Origin: Streptomyces ortus
GTDB taxonomy: Bacteria; Actinomycetota; Actinomycetes; Streptomycetales; Streptomycetaceae
Direction: 5' to 3'
Assembly (NCBI RefSeq): GCF_026341275.1
Contig: NZ_JAIFZO010000002.1
Span: forward strand, 7,470,118-7,534,117
DNA length: 64,000 nt
Part shown: positions 33,848 through 42,343 of the stretch, in pieces
Numbering within the stretch: the first letter of the stretch is position 1
Layout: each line of letters opens with the position of its first letter
Notes under the pieces: generated by a model
Told to the model about the DNA's origin: nothing
Database searches by the model: none
What the model saw: only the letters and a program-made list of their open reading frames with translations
Translations under genes and position numbers: made by a program

Positions 33848-34456
33848 ATGGCCGCCAAGGAGGGGGAGCGCACGCGTCGTCGGCTCAGCACCGAGGAGCG
33901 CCGGGAGGAACTGCTCACGGTCGGGGCACGCCTGTTCTCGGAGAGTCCGTACGACGACGTCTGGATCGAGCAGGTCGCCGAACTCGCCGGGGTGTCACGG
34001 GGGTTGCTCTACCACTACTTCCCGACCAAGCGGGACTTCTTCGCGGCCGTCGTGGAGCGGGAGAGCAGGCGCATGCTGCGGGTCACCGCCGCCGTGCCCG
34101 GGGTGCCCCTGCGTACGCAGATCGACGCCGGGCTCGACACCTTCCTGGAGTACGTCCAGAAGCACGCGCACGGCTTCCGCGCCTTCCACCGCGCGGAGGC
34201 GGCGGGGGACCAGGCCGTCCGGAAGGTGTACCGGGAGACCCTGGCAGCCCAGCAGCGTCAGATCCTGGAGGCGTTGGCGGCCGACCCGGAGACCGCCTGG
34301 ACCGAGGAGGACCTGCCGGTCCTGCGGATCGCCGTGCGGGGCTGGCTGGCCTTCATGGCCGCCGCCTGCCTGGAGTGGCTCAAGGAGCCGGATCTCTCCC
34401 GGGAGCAGGTGCGCGACGTCTGCGCGCGGGCCCTGCTCGGAGCCGTCCGACCCTGA
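33848..34456 (+). CDS. TetR-family regulator divergent from the P450
   Basis: The 202-residue protein has a TetR helix-turn-helix (RREELLTVGARLFSES, VAELAGVSRGLLYHYFPTKR) and an all-helical ligand domain. It probably represses the adjacent P450 gene and itself in response to a hydrophobic ligand. TAAAGT at 33836-33841 lies just before the ATG, so the message may be leaderless. Confidence 0.85.
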   Translation: MAAKEGERTRRRLSTEERREELLTVGARLFSESPYDDVWIEQVAELAGVSRGLLYHYFPTKRDFFAAVVERESRRMLRVTAAVPGVPLRTQIDAGLDTFLEYVQKHAHGFRAFHRAEAAGDQAVRKVYRETLAAQQRQILEALAADPETAWTEEDLPVLRIAVRGWLAFMAAACLEWLKEPDLSREQVRDVCARALLGAVRP

Positions 34457-34522
34457 ACCCGCCGTCATCGAGGTGCCGGGAACGGCGCCGCGTGGTTGGC
34501 GTACACCCCGATCTTCGATAGG

Positions 34523-34541
34523 TTAGGCAAGGCTTACCTAA
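34523..34541 (+). promoter_or_regulatory. DtxR/DmdR-type iron box
   Basis: TTAGGCAAGGCTTACCTAA closely matches the 19-bp actinobacterial iron-box consensus and ends 13 nt before the ATG at 34555. The Fe(II)-bound repressor should shut the downstream gene off in iron-replete cells. Confidence 0.85.
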
Positions 34542-34554
34542 GGGAGGGTTTGGG

Positions 34555-35280
34555 ATGGGTGACCGTCACAGCTGGACGGCCGCACCGGCCACGGCACAAC
34601 GTGCCCGCTCGGTGCTCGCCGCGGCATGGTCCTGCGCGGTGACCGCGGAAGGCGGCCGGGAGGAGTTCATCGGCGTACACACCGTCGCGCGGGACGGCCG
34701 GGTACTGCTGCACCTGCCCGACGACAGCGTGCTCACCACGGCCGCGATCTGCGCGCCCCGCGGAGAGCCGTCCGCCGTGCTGGAGTTCGCCGACGTGGCG
34801 CCCGTCCCGGTACGCAGCCGGATCCGCTCGCGCCTGTGGATGGCGGGCTGGTTCGCGCCCGAGGACGACCACCTGACGTTCCGTCCGACCCGCGCCGTGC
34901 TGCGCGAGCCCGGCGGGGCGGTCGTCGTCGACCTCGACGAGTACGCCGCCGCCGAGCCCGACCCGCTGGCCCTCGCGGAGGCGCAGCTGCTCACCCACCT
35001 CGCCGACTCGCACCCGGACGCCGTCGAGCGGCTGACCCGGCTCGTCGAACCGGACTGTCTGCACGGTGCCGTCCGGGTGCAGCCGCTCGCCGTCGACCGG
35101 CACGGGCTGACGCTGCGCGTCGAGCGCGTCCGCGGCCACGGCGACGTACGACTGCCCTTCCACCGTCCCGCGGACGACGTCGGGCAGCTCACCGAGCGCA
35201 TGCACGTCCTGCTCACGCAGGCGAGCGGCGCGAACTGCCCCCGTGCGCTGCAGCGGCAGCGCACGGAGAGCGAGGGGTGA
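34555..35280 (+). CDS. Iron-regulated DUF2470-domain protein, HugZ-like split barrel
   Basis: The 241-residue cytoplasmic protein has an N-terminal split-barrel-like region (RVLLHLPDDSVLTTAAIC, RSRLWMAGWFAP). A C-terminal DUF2470 domain follows (LLTHLADSHPDAVERLTRL). This architecture occurs in HugZ/HutZ-type heme-utilisation proteins. The iron box just upstream shows induction by iron starvation, consistent with recovering iron from heme. The heme ligand cannot be identified by eye, so heme degradation is inferred. GGGAGGG before the ATG is the ribosome-binding sequence. Confidence 0.8.
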   Translation: MGDRHSWTAAPATAQRARSVLAAAWSCAVTAEGGREEFIGVHTVARDGRVLLHLPDDSVLTTAAICAPRGEPSAVLEFADVAPVPVRSRIRSRLWMAGWFAPEDDHLTFRPTRAVLREPGGAVVVDLDEYAAAEPDPLALAEAQLLTHLADSHPDAVERLTRLVEPDCLHGAVRVQPLAVDRHGLTLRVERVRGHGDVRLPFHRPADDVGQLTERMHVLLTQASGANCPRALQRQRTESEG

Positions 35281-35334
35281 CGGACAGGCGCCCACGGCCG
35301 ACCGGGGCCGGACTCACCGGTCGCGGGGCCGGGA

Positions 35335-36414
35335 TCACCAGTCCCCGTCGCCGACCGGCTTGCCCGGCGCGTCGCCCAGCGGCTTGGTCTGACCCGGCGA
35401 CGGCGGCTGCCACGGAGTGTGGTCGTCGCCGAGCCAGTCACCGACCGGCTTGACCGCGCCGAGTTCGTCCGTGGGATCGAGATCCGTGGCGTCCTGGTCG
35501 TAGTAGTCGAACCAGGGCAACCCGGCCCGGGTGTAGGCCGCGCGGTCGACGGGCGACGGCGGCGGAGCCTCACCCGTGATGCGCCGCCACTCCGGCGGCG
35601 TCACCAGATGGACGAAGACCCGCCCGGACGCGGTGGTCGACCAGTCCGACAGCGGGCGGTCGTCCTGGTACACCTCCTGGCGCATCGAACCGCCCACGCC
35701 GAGCCCCATCGCCCCCGAGGCGCGGGGCGGAGCCGCTGGCACCGGACCGCCCGGCTGCGGCGGCATGCCCCCGGGTGCGGCCATCGCGGCGGGCGCGGCC
35801 ATCGGAGCCGGGCCGCCGTAGCCGCCCGGCGCCCGCTGGGCCTGCCTGCGTGCCGTCTCCTCCGCCAGCCTGCGCTGCTCCTCACGCCACGCGTGCAGCG
35901 CGGACCCGGTCAGCGGGAACGACTGGAGCTGTACGCCGCCCCAGACCTCCTCGCCGGTCACCTGGCCCTCGACCGTGGCGCCCAGCCCGAGCGGCACCGC
36001 CACGAACTGACGGACCGTGCCTTTCCCGGAGTTGATGCCGTCGAGCCACGGCTGGCGGGGCAGTACGACGTAGTTCTGCGGATCCCGGGCCGGCCGGGGG
36101 CTCCACGGCTTGCCGGACACCGCACACACCTTGCCCGCGCCCACCTGGAGGGCCGCCGGTTCCGTCGTACCGCCGAAGCTCAGCCACATCGCCTCGCGCA
36201 GGTAGACCGGCAGCATCACTCCGCCGCGGGCCAGCCACTCGGCGGGGACCGTGTCCGGGTAGTCCTCCACGCGGCGCAGCGGGAACTCGCCGAGCCCGGG
36301 GGGCAGCGCGTGCGTGCCCGACTCGGGCAGGCGCAGGGTGCGGATGAACCGGACCCGCACACCGCCCGCCAGCAGCAGTGAGTTCCCGTCGATCCGGACG
36401 GTGCCGTCGGCCAT
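35335..36414 (-). CDS. Conserved-looking hypothetical protein with Pro/Ala/Gly-rich centre
   Basis: The 359-residue product is not recognised. Its N-terminal region (MADGTVRIDGNSLLLAGGVR) and middle (GKVCAVSGKPWSPRP) look globular. Residues about 195-250 are a Pro/Ala/Gly/Met linker. The acidic C-terminus repeats K-P-(V/L)-G-D-x. ATG at 36414 is chosen because GAAGGAG precedes it; an earlier ATG at 36435 lacks such a site. No membrane segment or catalytic motif is seen. Confidence 0.65.
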   Translation of the reverse strand: MADGTVRIDGNSLLLAGGVRVRFIRTLRLPESGTHALPPGLGEFPLRRVEDYPDTVPAEWLARGGVMLPVYLREAMWLSFGGTTEPAALQVGAGKVCAVSGKPWSPRPARDPQNYVVLPRQPWLDGINSGKGTVRQFVAVPLGLGATVEGQVTGEEVWGGVQLQSFPLTGSALHAWREEQRRLAEETARRQAQRAPGGYGGPAPMAAPAAMAAPGGMPPQPGGPVPAAPPRASGAMGLGVGGSMRQEVYQDDRPLSDWSTTASGRVFVHLVTPPEWRRITGEAPPPSPVDRAAYTRAGLPWFDYYDQDATDLDPTDELGAVKPVGDWLGDDHTPWQPPSPGQTKPLGDAPGKPVGDGDW

Positions 36415-36501
36415 CCGCGCTCCTTCTGTCGTCATTCGTCGTCACGTGTCGTCATGTGCCGCCGCGTGGGCGGATCACCCTGTCGCGGCGGCGTCGCCAC
36501 G

Positions 36502-37758
36502 TCACGTAGTACGACCCGCGGGGGCCCTGCGGTTCCGTCGTGAGCGGCGCAGTCCGCGCAGGCGGCGGTTGAGGCGGTCCAGCCGGGGCATGCGCTCGCG
36601 CTGTTCGTGCGTGCAGCGGTCCAGTTCCTCCAGCAGGCGGCGGGAGCGGTGTTCCATGTCGAGTTCGTCGAGGATGCGGGTGACCTCGGTGACCACGGCG
36701 CCGTACAGCTGCCACTGGTGCGCGTCCCGCTGCACCTCCTCCAGGAGGAGCTGGGCCAGTTTGTCGCGGGTGGCCGTCGCGGCGGTGAGTTCGTGGGCGA
36801 GCCGGGCCTCCGCCGACTCGGCGCTGCGGCTGACGTCGGTGGTGACCAGCACGGCGAAGCTGACCACGGCGTCACCGACCTCGGACAGCAGTTGCTCGAA
36901 GACCGCCCCGATGTGCGCCTCGAAAGACGGCTCGGGCGTGCGTTCCTTGGCGAGGTCGGTGAGGGTACGGGTGAGCACCCGCAGCACCACCGTGCAGATC
37001 TCCAGCGTGTCGAGGCCGGTGCGCAGGACGACCCGGTGCAACAGGCCCTCCCGGACGCGCGGATTGAGCCGCAGGCTGTCCTCGGCCTGTTTGAGGGCCG
37101 CGTCCACGTCGACGATGTCGTGGTCGAGCTGCCGTGCCTCGTGCAGGCTCTCGGCCGCGACGGCCACCTGCGGCCGGCCGGCCGCCTCCTCGCCGACGCG
37201 CAGCATCAGCCGTCGCATCCGGCGGGCCAGATCCTCGATGGACTCACCGGCGGCGCCGACCCACACCGGGGGAGCGAACAGCAGATTGCAGCCGAGGCCG
37301 ACCGCGGCACCGATCACCGTCTCCAGGATCCGGGCCCAGGCCGTGTCGCCGATCCGGGTGACGCCGAGGACGAGCATGGCGCTGATCGCCACCTCGGGGA
37401 CGAACTCGCTGACCCGCACCAGGTGCCCGACGGCCAGCGCGGCCAGGATGAGCAGGCCGAGGCTCCACCAGGTCAGCCCCACCAGGGCGCTGAAACCGAT
37501 GGCGACGAGGACGCCGGCCACCACGGCGTTCACCCGGCGGATGCCGGTGGTGAGAGTGGCGTAGAGCGTGACCTGGACGACGAGGAGGGCGGTCAGGGGA
37601 GCGGTGAGCGGCGCGGCCTCGGGGCTGAAGCGCAGAGCGACCACGTAGGCCACGGTCGCGGCCGCCGCCGCCCGGACCGTCTGGACGATCACGGGCTGCT
37701 GCCGCCACTTCGTCACCTGGGCGCTGCCGGCGGCCCACACTTCACGTACATCTCGCAT
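36502..37758 (-). CDS. FUSC-like aromatic-acid-exporter family membrane protein
   Basis: The 418-residue protein has an N-terminal block of about five to six helices (residues 25-170: AAATVAYVVALRF, TAPLTALLVVQVTLYATL, VIGAAVGLGCNLLFAPP). A long soluble helical domain (170-418) rich in Glu, Leu and Arg follows. The arrangement resembles FUSC/DUF939 proteins linked to efflux of aromatic acids. It is located in the cell membrane; the substrate is unknown. It is 87 nt from the hypothetical gene on the same strand. Confidence 0.75.
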   Translation of the reverse strand: MRDVREVWAAGSAQVTKWRQQPVIVQTVRAAAAATVAYVVALRFSPEAAPLTAPLTALLVVQVTLYATLTTGIRRVNAVVAGVLVAIGFSALVGLTWWSLGLLILAALAVGHLVRVSEFVPEVAISAMLVLGVTRIGDTAWARILETVIGAAVGLGCNLLFAPPVWVGAAGESIEDLARRMRRLMLRVGEEAAGRPQVAVAAESLHEARQLDHDIVDVDAALKQAEDSLRLNPRVREGLLHRVVLRTGLDTLEICTVVLRVLTRTLTDLAKERTPEPSFEAHIGAVFEQLLSEVGDAVVSFAVLVTTDVSRSAESAEARLAHELTAATATRDKLAQLLLEEVQRDAHQWQLYGAVVTEVTRILDELDMEHRSRRLLEELDRCTHEQRERMPRLDRLNRRLRGLRRSRRNRRAPAGRTT

Positions 37759-37872
37759 CCTTGGCCACTTCCCGTTCGACGGCCGCGTCGAACGCGAACG
37801 GAGGGGGTTGCTCCGCCGAGGCCGCCTACCGTCCGGTCGGTCAGCAGTGCGCCGGGGTGGATCCGGCGGGGA

Positions 37873-38367
37873 TCAGGAGTGGAGGCGGTCCAGGAAGGCC
37901 GCCACCTGGCCGTTCATACGAGCGACCTGCTCCTCCACGGTGAGGCTCTCCTCGAAGCGCGCCCCGGGTCCCGGCAGCTTCTTGCCGCGTACGTAGAGGG
38001 AGCAGGCGAGGTCGGCGCAGATGTAGACGCCGACGGAGTTGCCCTCGCGGCCGGCCGGGCCGACCTTGCGCGCCGTCATCAGCGAGACGCCGTTTCCCGG
38101 GTGGGTGGTCAGGCAGAGCGAACACATGCTGCGGTGCGTGAAGCCGCGCTGCTGGGAGGGGAAGCGCAGGGTCACGCCGACGGGGCCGCCCGACCGCTCG
38201 GTCACCAGATAGCTGCGGTCGAGTGCCCCGGGGTCGCGCCAGCCCAGGAAGTCCAGCTGGTCCCACGGCCGGTCCGCCAGATCGTGCGGTACGAACAGGC
38301 GCTTGGCCTCTCCTTTGGAGCAGTTGACGAACGAACTGCGGATGTCCTGCTCCGTAAGCGGCTTCAT
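37873..38367 (-). CDS. FBP-type treble-clef zinc-finger protein (EF-G-binding-like)
   Basis: The 164-residue protein carries zinc ligands in SMCSLCLTTHPG (CxxC) and ICADLACSLYVRGK (Cx4C), typical of the C-terminal domain of FusB/FBP elongation-factor-G-binding proteins. Actinobacterial members are stand-alone and their role is poorly defined. EF-G binding, and any fusidic-acid relation, is only a family inference. Upstream lies an AT-richer control region with an inverted repeat (38421-38439). Confidence 0.75.
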   Translation of the reverse strand: MKPLTEQDIRSSFVNCSKGEAKRLFVPHDLADRPWDQLDFLGWRDPGALDRSYLVTERSGGPVGVTLRFPSQQRGFTHRSMCSLCLTTHPGNGVSLMTARKVGPAGREGNSVGVYICADLACSLYVRGKKLPGPGARFEESLTVEEQVARMNGQVAAFLDRLHS

Positions 38368-38420
38368 GGGGGGTCTCCTGGCGGATCGGGGCGGTGCGGC
38401 CTGGTGGGGCGCGAAGGCTG

Positions 38421-38439
38421 AACCTAGGATCACTAGGTT
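38421..38439. promoter_or_regulatory. Inverted repeat upstream of the FBP-type gene
   Basis: AACCTA (38421-38426) and TAGGTT (38434-38439) are perfect 6-bp arms around 7 bp, followed by a related GACCTATGATA. It lies 54 nt before the ATG at 38367, in promoter position. Confidence 0.4.
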
Positions 38440-38507
38440 ATGACCTATGATACGTAGCCGATCCGGGGAGGGCCAATGTGTTTTTGTGGGGTGCCTCGGG
38501 ACAGGGC

Positions 38508-38894
38508 CTAGACGTCGTCGTCCAGGTCCGGGTCGGAGCCGGCGTCCGGGTCCGTGTTGGACAGGCGCAGGGCGAGGGCGCGCAGCAGATCGGTGCTCTT
38601 GATCTCGGTGCGCTGTGTGTCGTGGACGTCGGCGAGTTCCGAGAACAGGAAGGCGAAGGCGCCGACCAGGGAGATGGCGGCGGGCATCAGGGCGTCGACG
38701 ACCGCCTGGCCGGCCTCGGCGGGGGTGGCGTCGCCGGGGACCTCCACGGAGGGGAAGACCTCCGTCACGAGCCTGCCGAGCTGGGCCTCGCCGGCGTCGA
38801 TGTCGACCTCGGTGTCCTCGTTGAGCCTGCGCACCATTTCCTGGGTCTCGGTCAGGACGCCGATCGCTCGGAGGATGATCTCGCTCTGTTCCAT
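38508..38894 (-). CDS. Small acidic protein of unknown function
   Basis: The 128-residue product is mostly helical and acidic, ending SDPDLDDDV. It has one moderately hydrophobic segment (AVVDALMPAAISLVGAFAFLFSELAD) that is more likely a buried helix than a membrane span. No family is recognised and no motif supports a function. Its GC3 bias and codon use match its neighbours. Confidence 0.6.
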   Translation of the reverse strand: MEQSEIILRAIGVLTETQEMVRRLNEDTEVDIDAGEAQLGRLVTEVFPSVEVPGDATPAEAGQAVVDALMPAAISLVGAFAFLFSELADVHDTQRTEIKSTDLLRALALRLSNTDPDAGSDPDLDDDV

Positions 38895-38929
38895 GCGGGG
38901 AGCTTATGCGGTGCGGCTGTTGGGGGGTC

Positions 38930-39012
38930 GCGCCGTTCCCCGCGCCCCCAAAAAGACTGCGCCGTTCCCCGCGCCCCAGAAAGCTGAAAGACCGCGCCGT
39001 TCCCCGCGCCCC
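38930..39012. repeat. Three copies of a 19-bp GC-rich intergenic repeat
   Basis: GCGCCGTTCCCCGCGCCCC occurs exactly at 38930-38948, 38959-38977 and 38994-39012. The same motif with CA for CC is present twice at 58980-59028. Such elements are frequent between Streptomyces genes. The first spacer contains an A-run. Confidence 0.85.
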
Positions 39013-39044
39013 TGACAAGCTGGCCTGGGGAGAGGGGAAGCGGT

Positions 39045-40034
39045 ATGTCGGGGGAGCAGGCTGGGCTCGTTCTGGAGGCCGTCGGGGTTTCGGCGAGCCG
39101 TCTCGAACGGTGTCGGGTGCTCAGTGGTGGCACGTACAACACCGTCGAGGAGCTGCTGCTCACCGACGGCAGCCGGTACGTGCTGAAGACCCCGCCCCCG
39201 CCGGACGTCCCCGGCCTGAGCCACGAGCGTGGACTCCTCGTCTCCGAGGCGGAGTTCTACCGTGCGGCGGCCACCGTCGGCGTGCCCGCGCCGCGCGTGG
39301 TGGGCGTCTCCTTCGACATGTCCGCTCCCACGGGCCGCCATCTGCTGATGACCGCCTGCCCGGGCGACCTGTGGGACGACCGTTTCACGGCAGACGAACA
39401 GGCCTCTCTGCGTGCGGAGTTGGGAAAGCTGGTGGCCCGGCTGCATGCGGTGACCGGTCCCGGGTTCGGGTATCCGTCCGGTGCGCTCGGACCGCTGTCC
39501 GCCGACTGGCGCACCGCCTTCACCGCCATGTACGCGGCCGTCCTGGACGACGCCCGCCGGTACGGGGCCTGGCTGCCCCGCCCGCTGGACGAGGTGGCCC
39601 GGACGGCCGCGTCCGCGTACGGCGCCCTTGACGACGTAACCGTGCCACGGCTGGTCCACTTCGACCTGTGGCGGGGGAACATCCTGGTCGAACGCCCAGC
39701 CGGTAGCGGCGAGCCCCGGATCGGCGGGCTGATCGACGGCGAGCGCATGTTCTGGGGCGACCCGCTGGCGGACTTCGTGTCCCTGGCCCTGCTCGACGAC
39801 ATCGAGAAGGACAGGGATTTTCTGGCGGGCTATCGGACGGTCCGTCAGGAGGAAGACGTACAGGCCGAGTTCACCGACTCGGCCCGCCGCCGTCTCGCCC
39901 TCTACCGCTCCTACCTCTACCTGATCATGCTCACCGAGACGGTCCCCCGAGGCATGGGGGACGAGCACGGCACCTGGCTCCGGGACACGGTGGCCCCGGA
40001 ACTCGGCACGGCCGTCGACGAGTTGACCCGGTAG
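39045..40034 (+). CDS. Aminoglycoside-phosphotransferase-family kinase
   Basis: The 329-residue protein has the APH/choline-kinase pattern. It shows a glycine-rich start LSGGTYNTVEELLL, Lys in YVLKTPPP, Brenner motif HFDLWRGNIL (catalytic Asp about 206) and IDGERMFWGDPLADF, the DxD-like metal site. It transfers phosphate from ATP to a small molecule. Family breadth prevents naming the substrate, and antibiotic resistance cannot be assumed. GGGGAGAGGGG precedes the ATG. Confidence 0.8.
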   Translation: MSGEQAGLVLEAVGVSASRLERCRVLSGGTYNTVEELLLTDGSRYVLKTPPPPDVPGLSHERGLLVSEAEFYRAAATVGVPAPRVVGVSFDMSAPTGRHLLMTACPGDLWDDRFTADEQASLRAELGKLVARLHAVTGPGFGYPSGALGPLSADWRTAFTAMYAAVLDDARRYGAWLPRPLDEVARTAASAYGALDDVTVPRLVHFDLWRGNILVERPAGSGEPRIGGLIDGERMFWGDPLADFVSLALLDDIEKDRDFLAGYRTVRQEEDVQAEFTDSARRRLALYRSYLYLIMLTETVPRGMGDEHGTWLRDTVAPELGTAVDELTR

Positions 40035-40049
40035 GCCTGGACCTGGGCG

Positions 40050-41408
40050 TCAGGCGGCCTTGCGCTGCCCGCCCCCGTGCTCGCGGACGATCTCGGCGTA
40101 CCGGCGCCCGCTCCCCTTCACCGTGCGCCGCTGCGTCCGGTAGTCCACGTGGACCAGCCCGAACCGCTTGTCGTAGCCGTACGCCCACTCGAAGTTGTCC
40201 AGCAGCGACCAGGCGAAGTAACCCGCCAGCGGGGCCCCCTTGCGGGCCGCGGAGGCGCAGGCCGCCAGGTGCTGTTCGAGGTACAGGGTGCGCTCGGGAT
40301 CGTCGACCGTGCCGTCCGGGCGTACGACGTCCGGGTAGGCGGAGCCGTTCTCGGTGACGTACAGCTTCCGGGCGCCGTACTCGTCCGTGAGGCGCAGCAG
40401 CAGGCTTTCGATGCCGGCCGCGTCGATCTCCCAGTCCATGGCCGTGCGCGGCACGTCGTGACGGCGTACGGCGGCGGCGTACGGGACCGGGCCCGTCGGG
40501 TCGTCCGCGATGACGGACGGGAAGTAGTAGTTGAGCCCCAGCCAGTCCAGCGGCTGGGCCATCGTCGCCAAGTCCCCCTCTCGTTCCGGGAGTTCGACTC
40601 CGTACACCTCGCGCATGTCCGCCGGGAAGCCGCGGCCGTGGACCGGGTCGAGCCACCAGCGGTTGGTGTGCCCGTCCATGCGCCGGGCCGCCGCCACGTC
40701 CTCGGGGCGCTCGGTGGCGGCCTCGACGTAGGACAGGTTGTTGACGATGCCGACCTGGGCGCCGGGGGCCGCGGCGCGGATCGCCTGGGTGGCGAGGCCG
40801 TGGCCGAGGAGCAGGTGGTAGGAGGCCCGGACCGCCGCGGTGAGGTCCGTCAGGCCCGGGGCCATCCGGCCCTCCAGATGGCCGATCCACGCCGAGCACA
40901 GCGGCTCGTTGAGAGTCGTCCAGTGCTGGACGCGGTCGCCGAGGCGCTCGGCCACCACCGACGCGTACGACGCCAGATGGTGCGCCGTGTCGCGCTCGGT
41001 CCAGCCGCCCCGGTCCTGGAGCACCTGCGGAAGGTCCCAGTGGTACAGGGTGACCGACGGCGTGATGCCGGCCTCCAGCAGACCGTCGATCAGCGCGTCG
41101 TAGAAGTCGAGCCCCTTCGCGTTCGCCGGTCCGTCACCGCCCGGCACCACCCGCGGCCAGGCGATCGACAGCCGGTACGCGTTGGTGCCCAGCTCCTTCA
41201 TCAGGGCGATGTCCTCGCGCCACCGGTGGTAGTGGTCGCAGGCGACATCCCCGTGGTCGTCGCCGTCCACCTTCCCCGGTGTGTGCGAGAAGGTGTCCCA
41301 GATGGAGGGCGAACGGCCGTCCTCGGCCACGGCACCTTCGATCTGGTACGCCGAGGTGGCCGTGCCCCACACGAAGTCCTGGGGGAGTGCGGCGAGATCG
41401 ATGGTCAC
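40050..41408 (-). CDS. GH1 beta-glucosidase
   Basis: The 452-residue family GH1 enzyme has acid/base Glu168 in TLNEP and nucleophile Glu353 in VTENG, plus the usual N-terminal FVWGTATSAYQIEGA and C-terminal AWSLLDNFEWAYGY. There is no signal peptide, so it cleaves imported beta-glucosides to glucose in the cytoplasm. GTG at 41408 follows GAGAGGA. It is the last gene of the binding-protein/permease operon starting at 44649, and the ROK regulator is divergent. Confidence 0.92.
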   Translation of the reverse strand: MTIDLAALPQDFVWGTATSAYQIEGAVAEDGRSPSIWDTFSHTPGKVDGDDHGDVACDHYHRWREDIALMKELGTNAYRLSIAWPRVVPGGDGPANAKGLDFYDALIDGLLEAGITPSVTLYHWDLPQVLQDRGGWTERDTAHHLASYASVVAERLGDRVQHWTTLNEPLCSAWIGHLEGRMAPGLTDLTAAVRASYHLLLGHGLATQAIRAAAPGAQVGIVNNLSYVEAATERPEDVAAARRMDGHTNRWWLDPVHGRGFPADMREVYGVELPEREGDLATMAQPLDWLGLNYYFPSVIADDPTGPVPYAAAVRRHDVPRTAMDWEIDAAGIESLLLRLTDEYGARKLYVTENGSAYPDVVRPDGTVDDPERTLYLEQHLAACASAARKGAPLAGYFAWSLLDNFEWAYGYDKRFGLVHVDYRTQRRTVKGSGRRYAEIVREHGGGQRKAA

Positions 41409-41467
41409 AGAAGTCCTCTCGGAAGGCGCTCGGAACGGGGGGAGCCGAGTGGCGGGCGGGTCGGTGG

Positions 41468-42343
41468 TCACTTGACGGCCCCGGCGGTGAGTCCGGCGAC
41501 CAGATAGCGCTGCAGCAGCAGGAACCCGGCGACCACCGGCACGCTCACCACGAGTGAGGCGGCCATGACCTGGTTCCAGTACACGTCGTTCTGGGTGGCG
41601 TAGCCCTGGAGGCCGACGGCGAGCGTGCGGGTGGTGTCGTTGGTCATCACCGACGCGAACAGCACCTCGCCCCACGCCGTCATGAACGCGTACACCGCGA
41701 CGGCGACGATCCCGGGCACGGCGGCGGGCACGACGACCCTGAAGAGCGCGCCGAGCGGCCCGTTGCCGTCCACCATCGCCGCCTCGTCCAGGTCGCGCGG
41801 CACCGACTCGAAGTACCCGATCAGCATCCAGATCGAGAACGGCAGCGAGAACGTCAGATAGGTGAGGATCAATCCGAGCCGCGAGCCGAAGAGCGCGATG
41901 CCCGTGGCGTTGCCGATGTTCACGTAGATCAGGAACAGCGGGAGCAGGAACAGGATCCCGGGGAACATCTGCGTCGACAGCACGGTCACGGTGAACAGGC
42001 GCTTGCCGCGGAAGCGGTAGCGGCTCACCCCGTACGCGGCGAAGATCGCGATCGCCACCGAGAGGACCGTCGCCGCGCCCGCCACGATCAGCGAGTTGAC
42101 GAAGTACTTCGCCAGCGGGACCGTCGACCAGATGTCGATGTACGGGCGGATCGTCAGCCCGCTGGGCAGCCAGCGGAACTCGCCCGACACGTCCTGGAGC
42201 GGCTTCAGCGAGCTGGACAGCATCACGTACACCGGCAGCAGGACGAACCCGGTGAGCAGCGTGAGGAAGATCCGGCGCGACCAGACGAACGACCGCGGCG
42301 CGGCCATCGGTGAGCGCCGCGCGGTCCGGTACGTCCTAGACAT
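41468..42343 (-). CDS. Carbohydrate ABC transporter permease (MalG type)
   Basis: The 291-residue permease has six helices and the EAA loop DLDEAAMVDGNGPLGALFRVVVPAAVPG that contacts the shared ATPase. It overlaps the MalF-type gene by 8 nt. No ATPase is encoded here. In Streptomyces these CUT1 systems usually share the MsiK ATPase encoded elsewhere. Confidence 0.9.
   Translation of the reverse strand: MSRTYRTARRSPMAAPRSFVWSRRIFLTLLTGFVLLPVYVMLSSSLKPLQDVSGEFRWLPSGLTIRPYIDIWSTVPLAKYFVNSLIVAGAATVLSVAIAIFAAYGVSRYRFRGKRLFTVTVLSTQMFPGILFLLPLFLIYVNIGNATGIALFGSRLGLILTYLTFSLPFSIWMLIGYFESVPRDLDEAAMVDGNGPLGALFRVVVPAAVPGIVAVAVYAFMTAWGEVLFASVMTNDTTRTLAVGLQGYATQNDVYWNQVMAASLVVSVPVVAGFLLLQRYLVAGLTAGAVK

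Noticed and set aside
38930..39012. CRISPR-like array
   Set aside because: Three 19-bp GC-rich units with 10-16 bp spacers are far too short for a CRISPR array and recur elsewhere as dispersed repeats. No cas genes are present.
39045..40034. Aminoglycoside-resistance gene
   Set aside because: The fold is APH-like, but the family is broad and nothing in sequence or context points to an antibiotic substrate.
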